DNA of 10,639 nt from positions 1 through 10,639 of the forward strand of contig CAMWKY010000048.1 in assembly GCA_947174965.1 (NCBI GenBank), written 5' to 3'. Shown in pieces: positions 6,553 through 10,639 of the stretch (the stretch's first letter is position 1; each line of letters starts with the position of its first letter). Made by a program: the position numbers and the translations under genes. The stretch is from an uncultured Ruminococcus sp. Its GTDB lineage: Bacteria; Bacillota; Clostridia; Oscillospirales; Ruminococcaceae. The notes below the pieces were generated by a model that was given only the letters and a program-made list of their open reading frames with translations, ran no database searches and was not told where the DNA came from.

Positions 6553-7906
6553 AATATTCGGAAAAAACGGTATCAGGGGACTTGCTGTAACTGAATTTAC
6601 CTGCGAATTTGCCATGCAGATTGGCAGAGCCGTAAATGCCGTACTTTCGGAGAAAGACCGAAAAGCTAAATTTTTTATAGCAAAAGATACACGAAGTTCG
6701 TCAGATGTTATTGAGCTTGCATTATGTACGGGATTATGTTCTGTCGGTGCTGATGTGGAACTGCTCGGGGAAGTTCCTGTTGCTGTTCTTGCGTGGAATA
6801 TACGTGAATATGGTGCAGACGGCGGAATAATGGTGACAGCATCTCATGCCAATAACGATGTGAACGGAATAAAGCTTTTTTCGCCGAAAGGATTCAGGCT
6901 TGATGCAAATTCCGAAAATGAAATTGAACGCATTATCACTAAAAACCCTGAGGAGATAGCACCTGTTCAGCTTAAAGAATATGGCAAGGTTACTTATAAT
7001 GAAAATGTGATTGAAAACTATATAAACCGTCTTAAAGATGTTGCGGAAGTGAATCTGAAAGGACTGAAAATTGCTGTTGATTGCGGAAACGGCTGTACAA
7101 GTACGCTTGCTGAAGGTGTTTTCAAGTTTTTTGGTGCAGAAGTTTTTATCATGGGAAACAAGCCCGACGGTACAAATATAAACACAAGCGGAAGTATACA
7201 TATTGAAAAACTTATGGAATTTGTCGAGGATAACAAATGCGACTGCGGTATTGCTTTTGACGGCTCTGGTGAACGCTGTCTGGCTGTTGACGAATCGGGC
7301 AATATAATTGACGGCGATATTATTATAGCTTTGTGCGCAATGGATATGAAAGAAAATGACAAGCTTAACAATAATACAATCATTGCAACGCAGGCGAATA
7401 ATCTTGGACTTATTCAGTTTGCAAAGGCTTATGATATATCTGTAATACCTGCGCCGGTTGGTGAAAGAAGTATGATTCAGAAAATGGTGGAATGTGATTG
7501 CTGTATTGGTGGCGACCCTTCGGGACATATTATTTTTCTTGATGATATGCCCTCTGCTGACGGTATGCTTACGGGACTGAAACTTCTTGACATACTGAAA
7601 AAATCGGGTAAAAAGATGAGTGAACTTGCTGAAATAGTTGAAAAACTACCGCAGGTTATGCTTAATGTGCCTATTGAGAAAAAGTACCGTGAGATATGGA
7701 AAAACGACAGAGCTATAACAAGTCTTATTGAGGAACTGGAGGAAATTCTCGGTAATGACGGCAGAATAATCGTCAGGGAAACAGGCAGAGAGCCTATAAT
7801 CCGCATAAGAATTGAGGGAAAGAATTTTTCGGATATAAATTCAATGGCTTTACAGATAGCAACTACTATAAAAGAACGCACACAGGCAGGATTTAAAGGA
7901 GAATGA
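6545..7906 (+). CDS. Divergent phosphoglucosamine mutase-like (GlmM-type) phosphohexomutase
   Basis: The family interconverts sugar 6- and 1-phosphates; GlmM makes glucosamine-1-phosphate for UDP-GlcNAc and peptidoglycan. The 453-residue length and four-domain order match, but each signature loop is altered. FGTDGVRG is FGKNGIRG (5-12). SASHNP is TASHANN (98-104), with phospho-Ser S100 and H101 kept and GIK (108-110) intact. The metal loop DGDGDR is DGSGER (239-244), so the middle Asp is Ser and the last is Glu. GGEQSGH is GGDPSGH (322-328). The phosphate-binding SGTEP is TGREP (413-417), with R411 and R420 kept. VGDRYV is VGERSM (305-310). It is clearly homologous, but activity and substrate are uncertain, so no symbol is given. 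The AGGAG site (6533-6537) sits inside the previous gene, which overlaps by eight bases. Confidence 0.85.
   Translation: MSKIFGKNGIRGLAVTEFTCEFAMQIGRAVNAVLSEKDRKAKFFIAKDTRSSSDVIELALCTGLCSVGADVELLGEVPVAVLAWNIREYGADGGIMVTASHANNDVNGIKLFSPKGFRLDANSENEIERIITKNPEEIAPVQLKEYGKVTYNENVIENYINRLKDVAEVNLKGLKIAVDCGNGCTSTLAEGVFKFFGAEVFIMGNKPDGTNINTSGSIHIEKLMEFVEDNKCDCGIAFDGSGERCLAVDESGNIIDGDIIIALCAMDMKENDKLNNNTIIATQANNLGLIQFAKAYDISVIPAPVGERSMIQKMVECDCCIGGDPSGHIIFLDDMPSADGMLTGLKLLDILKKSGKKMSELAEIVEKLPQVMLNVPIEKKYREIWKNDRAITSLIEELEEILGNDGRIIVRETGREPIIRIRIEGKNFSDINSMALQIATTIKERTQAGFKGE
7895..7901 (+). promoter_or_regulatory. Ribosome binding site supporting a TTG start
   Basis: AAAGGAG, inside the end of the mutase gene, lies eight bases before TTG 7910 and so supports this rare start codon for the methyltransferase. 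Confidence 0.8.
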
Positions 7907-7909
7907 GTT

Positions 7910-8773
7910 TTGAGAACAGCAGATAACTGGAACGATTATATTATTTTAGATACATCATACGGTGAAAAACTTGAAAAATGGAGCGGTATAAGTCTCATAA
8001 GACCCGACCCGCAGATTATATGGAAAACCGAAAGAAATGACCCATTATGGAAAAGGGCGGACGGTCACTATCACCGTTCAAATCAGGGCGGAGGACAATG
8101 GGAGTTCAGAAAGCGCATACCTGAATCGTGGCATATAACTTACGGCTCACTTGTTTTCAATATCCGTCCGACTGGTTTCAAGCATACAGGTATTTTTCCC
8201 GAACAGGCTGTAAACTGGGACTTCATGGCGGACAAGATTCTTGGTGCAGGCAGAGAAATAAGCGTGCTTAACCTTTTTGCGTATACGGGCGGTGCAACAC
8301 TTGCTTGTGCAGAGGCTGGGGCTTCTGTATGTCATGTTGACGCATCTAAAGGCATGGTGCAGTGGGCAAGAGAAAATGCCGTATCGTCGGGACTTGCTGA
8401 CAAGCCTATCCGCTGGATTGTTGACGATTGTGAAAAGTTCGTTGCAAGAGAAATAAGACGTGGCAGAAAGTATGATGCAATAGTCATGGACCCTCCCTCA
8501 TATGGACGTGGCTCAAACGGTGAAATCTGGAAACTTGAAAGCAGTGTATATGATTTGGTTAAACTATGTGCCGACGTACTTTCGGACAATCCGTTATTTT
8601 TCCTGATAAACAGCTATACTACAGGTCTTTCGCCGTCCGTTATGGGCTATATTCTTGGTAGTGTTCTTACTCCGAAACTTGGCGGAACTGTTTCATTTGA
8701 CGAAATCGGACTGCCCGTTAAATCAACAGGACTTGTCCTGCCCTGCGGTTCAACAGCTATATGGCAGAGGTAA
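7910..8773 (+). CDS. Class I SAM-dependent methyltransferase (RlmI/RlmK-like, probably rRNA)
   Basis: A 287-residue Rossmann-fold methyltransferase. The family lead-in [13 protein letters not shown] (92-104) is followed by SAM-binding motif [13 protein letters not shown] (119-130), an acidic motif II end in [10 protein letters not shown] (141-150), VDDCEKF for the adenine side (171-177), and motif [12 protein letters not shown] (192-201), the base-facing DPP loop. This pattern is that of the COG1092-type enzymes that methylate cytosine or guanine in 23S rRNA. The N-terminal PUA domain of E. coli RlmI is absent, being replaced by about 90 residues of a beta-rich segment ([19 protein letters not shown]). 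The exact target cannot be told from sequence. The TTG start is supported by AAAGGAG. The stop overlaps the ribosome site of the next gene. Confidence 0.85.
   Translation: MRTADNWNDYIILDTSYGEKLEKWSGISLIRPDPQIIWKTERNDPLWKRADGHYHRSNQGGGQWEFRKRIPESWHITYGSLVFNIRPTGFKHTGIFPEQAVNWDFMADKILGAGREISVLNLFAYTGGATLACAEAGASVCHVDASKGMVQWARENAVSSGLADKPIRWIVDDCEKFVAREIRRGRKYDAIVMDPPSYGRGSNGEIWKLESSVYDLVKLCADVLSDNPLFFLINSYTTGLSPSVMGYILGSVLTPKLGGTVSFDEIGLPVKSTGLVLPCGSTAIWQR
8766..8771 (+). promoter_or_regulatory. Ribosome binding site deciding the EcfA start
   Basis: AGAGGT spans the last codons and stop of the methyltransferase gene and lies six bases before ATG 8778. The open frame extends back to an ATG at 8655 within the previous gene, but those 41 extra residues do not belong to an ABC ATPase. 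Confidence 0.82.
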
Positions 8774-8777
8774 CAGA

Positions 8778-9620
8778 ATGGGAAATATTATCGAAATAAA
8801 AGACCTGCATTTCAGTTATGACGGCGAAAATCCTGTTGAAGTGCTGAAAGGTGTGAATCTCAATATAAAAGAGGGCGAATTTGTGGCGGTACTTGGTCAC
8901 AATGGTTCAGGCAAATCCACTCTTGCAAAGCATATCAACGCTATACTGATACCAACATCAGGCAAAGTGACAGTTGACGGCATATGCACATCAGACGAAG
9001 AAAAAATATTTGAACTGCGTCAGAGAGCAGGAATGGTATTTCAGAATCCCGATAATCAGATAGTGTCATCTGTTGTTGAGGAAGATGTTGCCTTTGCACT
9101 TGAAAATCTTGGTGTGCCGTATGATGAAATGCGAAAGCGTGTTGATGATGCCCTTAAAGCCGTCAATATGTATGAGTACCGACTTCATTCACCTGCACAG
9201 CTTTCAGGCGGACAGAAACAGCGTATAGCTATTGCAGGAATTATCGCAATGCAACCGAAATGTATTATACTTGATGAACCAACTGCTATGCTTGACCCAC
9301 AGGGCAGACGTGAGGTTATGGCGGTAATCAAAAAGATGAACAGGGAGCAGGGTATAACAATAGTGCTGATTACACATTACATGGACGAAGCTGCACAGTG
9401 CGACAGAATTGTTGTAATGGACAAGGGAAATGTTGTGCTTGACGATACGCCACGTGCCGTATTTTCGCACGTTGACAAAATAAAGGAAATCGGTCTTGAC
9501 GTTCCGCAGGTCACAGAGCTTGCGTGGGAACTGCAAAAGGCAGGTTTTGACATATCCACAGAAATAATAACAGAGCAGGAGTGCGTTGATGCACTTGTAA
9601 AATTATTTGACAAGGAGTAA
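8778..9620 (+). CDS. ecfA1: Energy-coupling factor transporter ATPase (EcfA type)
   Basis: One of the two ATPases of an ECF transporter, which with EcfT and exchangeable S components imports vitamins and metal ions. The 280-residue product starts [13 protein letters not shown] and has Walker [10 protein letters not shown] (40-48), Q-loop QNPDNQ (89-94, the NPDNQ form typical of ECF ATPases), ABC signature LSGGQKQR (142-149), Walker [13 protein letters not shown] (163-174) and H-loop LITHYMDE (197-204). The C-terminal 60 residues ([15 protein letters not shown] onward) match the EcfA tail. Naming it EcfA1 rather than EcfA2 rests on the usual gene order and similarity in memory. Normally ecfA2 and ecfT follow directly; here an LRR protein gene follows after five bases, so the partners must lie elsewhere. 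Confidence 0.9.
   Translation: MGNIIEIKDLHFSYDGENPVEVLKGVNLNIKEGEFVAVLGHNGSGKSTLAKHINAILIPTSGKVTVDGICTSDEEKIFELRQRAGMVFQNPDNQIVSSVVEEDVAFALENLGVPYDEMRKRVDDALKAVNMYEYRLHSPAQLSGGQKQRIAIAGIIAMQPKCIILDEPTAMLDPQGRREVMAVIKKMNREQGITIVLITHYMDEAAQCDRIVVMDKGNVVLDDTPRAVFSHVDKIKEIGLDVPQVTELAWELQKAGFDISTEIITEQECVDALVKLFDKE
9612..9617 (+). promoter_or_regulatory. Ribosome binding site of the LRR protein gene
   Basis: AAGGAG within the last codons of the ATPase gene lies eight bases before ATG 9626. It fixes the start and shows there is no space for a separate promoter between the genes. Confidence 0.82.
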
Positions 9621-9625
9621 AATAT

Positions 9626-10639
9626 ATGAATATCAAGAAGATTTTTGCAGGAATTATGGCTGTATGTGTTATCGGCGGAGTTATGCCGTCTGTTGATATG
9701 GTTTCGGATAATGCTGTAATTACGGCAAATGCGGAGGATTATACAGAGGGAAAATATGAATCATTAACATACAAAAACTATGGCGACCATATTGAGATTT
9801 CAGGCTGTGACAAATCAGCAACGGAAGTTGTTATTCCTGCCGAAATAGAGGGTTTGCCTGTTGCAAGTATCGGAGACAGTGCATTTAATGGGTGCAAGAC
9901 TTTGACATCAACAGTAATTCCTGACAGTATTACAAGTATCGGCAAAAGTGCATTCTGGCAATGTGAAAAATTAACATCAGTAAATATTCAAGAAAATATT
10001 ACAATTATTGATAATGGTGTATTTTACAGTTGTAAAAGTCTGGAATCAATAACAATTCCAGACGGTGTAACAAGCATTGGTAACTTTGCGTTTGAAGGTT
10101 GTGAATCTCTCACATCAATAATAATTCCAAACGGTGTAACAAGCATTGGAAATTCAGCGTTTGATAATTGTAATTCTTTGACATCAATAACAATTCCTGA
10201 CAGCGTTACAGAAATTGCATCATACGCATTTAAACGCTGTAAAAGTCTGGAATCAATAACAATTCCTGACGGTGTAACAATTATCAATGAGGAAACATTC
10301 AGCAACTGTAATAATATGACATCAGTAACACTTCCCGAAAGTCTGAAAAAAATCGGACTGAACGCATTCTCCGCTTGTGTTGGTTTAACATCAATAACAA
10401 TTCCCGACAGTGTAACAGACATTGAAAGCGGAGCGTTTGGAAGATGTGAAACTTTAACATCAATAATAATCCCTGAAAGTGTAAAAAAAATTGGCAGTAC
10501 TGCATTTGCTTATTGTGCTGATTTAACTTCAATAACAATCATGAATCCAGAATGTGAAATATCAGATACTTCAAGTACAATTTCAAATGGTTATGATGAT
10601 GATAATAAGAATCATTATTATAATGGTACAATCTATGGT
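9626..10639 (+). CDS. Secreted BspA-like leucine-rich repeat protein (partial, 3' end outside)
   Basis: An open frame of 338 codons with no stop before the right edge. Residues 1-36 are a signal peptide (MNIKK, then a hydrophobic stretch) with a probable cleavage at ANA-ED (34-36), a style common in Ruminococcus secreted proteins. After a short lead (37-80) come nine consecutive 23-residue repeats with consensus LTSITIPDSVTSIGxxAFxxC, preceded by a partial unit and followed by another. This is the LRR_5/BspA type, linked in other bacteria to adhesion and protein binding. Beyond the repeats lies an Asn/Asp/Tyr-rich stretch (SNGYDDDNKNHYYNG). A C-terminal anchor or dockerin may follow outside the window but cannot be seen. 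It starts five bases after the EcfA gene, with no promoter between. Confidence 0.9.
   Translation, partial: MNIKKIFAGIMAVCVIGGVMPSVDMVSDNAVITANAEDYTEGKYESLTYKNYGDHIEISGCDKSATEVVIPAEIEGLPVASIGDSAFNGCKTLTSTVIPDSITSIGKSAFWQCEKLTSVNIQENITIIDNGVFYSCKSLESITIPDGVTSIGNFAFEGCESLTSIIIPNGVTSIGNSAFDNCNSLTSITIPDSVTEIASYAFKRCKSLESITIPDGVTIINEETFSNCNNMTSVTLPESLKKIGLNAFSACVGLTSITIPDSVTDIESGAFGRCETLTSIIIPESVKKIGSTAFAYCADLTSITIMNPECEISDTSSTISNGYDDDNKNHYYNGTIYG
9896..10516 (+). repeat. Nine in-frame 69-base tandem repeats encoding LRR units
   Basis: Nine units of exactly 69 bases start at 9896, 9965, 10034, 10103, 10172, 10241, 10310, 10379 and 10448, each ending in a Cys codon. A partial tenth unit begins at 10517. 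A core around the TSITIP codons is nearly identical at DNA level in several units, for example from 10043, 10181, 10250 and 10388. The other positions vary, as expected for a protein repeat under selection rather than for a fresh duplication. Confidence 0.92.

Noticed and set aside
6734..7528. Long minus-strand open frame opposite the mutase gene (264 residues)
   Set aside because: The translation is rich in His, Cys, Phe and Ile with no recognisable domain, and the + strand gene explains the stretch fully.
8655..8777. Longer EcfA with 41 extra N-terminal residues
   Set aside because: It reads the methyltransferase gene in another frame; the ABC ATPase begins at ATG 8778 with its own AGAGGT site.
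10024..10422. Minus-strand repetitive open frame at the right end
   Set aside because: It is the antisense reading of the 69-base LRR repeats, so its periodicity is inherited from the + strand gene.
9896..10516. Possible CRISPR array because of regular spacing
   Set aside because: The 69-base units are in frame, encode a known LRR consensus and have no conserved palindromic repeat with unique spacers.

Overview
The window is a compact, AT-rich stretch in which every gene I can support lies on the + strand. It looks like chromosome from a Ruminococcus-type Oscillospiraceae bacterium (Bacillota). This rests on codon and base composition, AGGAG-type Shine-Dalgarno sites with occasional TTG starts, an ECF-transporter ATPase, a Ser/Thr-rich lipoprotein, and a secreted BspA-like leucine-rich repeat protein with a long signal peptide ending in ANA-ED. 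The genus is inferred; no rRNA or other marker is present to fix it.

Layout. Bases 1-41 may be the last codons of an upstream gene (perhaps secG), followed by a clear intrinsic terminator-type hairpin (58-90) only a few bases before the ribosome binding site of rnr (RNase R, 107-2266). A lipoprotein of unknown function (2270-3049) follows closely and ends at a second strong terminator (3057-3091). A textbook extended -10 promoter (3106-3134) then opens a new transcription unit: ruvC, ruvA, an SseB-like gene, ruvB, a small C39/papain-like protein, a divergent GlmM-like phosphohexomutase, a class I SAM methyltransferase, an ECF-transporter ATPase (EcfA type), and a BspA-like LRR surface protein that runs off the right edge. 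Gaps are 0-24 bases or the genes overlap (ATGA at ruvB, 8 bases before the mutase), and no terminator is visible after 3091.

How they fit together. RuvA, RuvB and RuvC form the Holliday junction branch-migration and resolution machinery, and RNase R is an RNA quality-control exonuclease. The rest of the long unit moves from DNA repair to RNA modification, membrane transport and the cell surface, so it looks like a co-transcribed run of housekeeping genes with accessory ones inserted rather than one pathway.

Most notable points: the GlmM-like protein has substitutions in all five signature loops, including loss of the central Asp of the metal-binding loop; the small protein overlapping it has a Cys/His arrangement like a C39 peptidase but no evident oxyanion Gln; an SseB-like gene splits ruvA from ruvB; the EcfA gene lacks its usual ecfA2/ecfT neighbours and is followed directly by the LRR gene; and a terminator-like hairpin sits in front of rnr with no room for a promoter after it. 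I found no convincing new defence or mobile system, tRNA, rRNA, CRISPR array, transposase or riboswitch.
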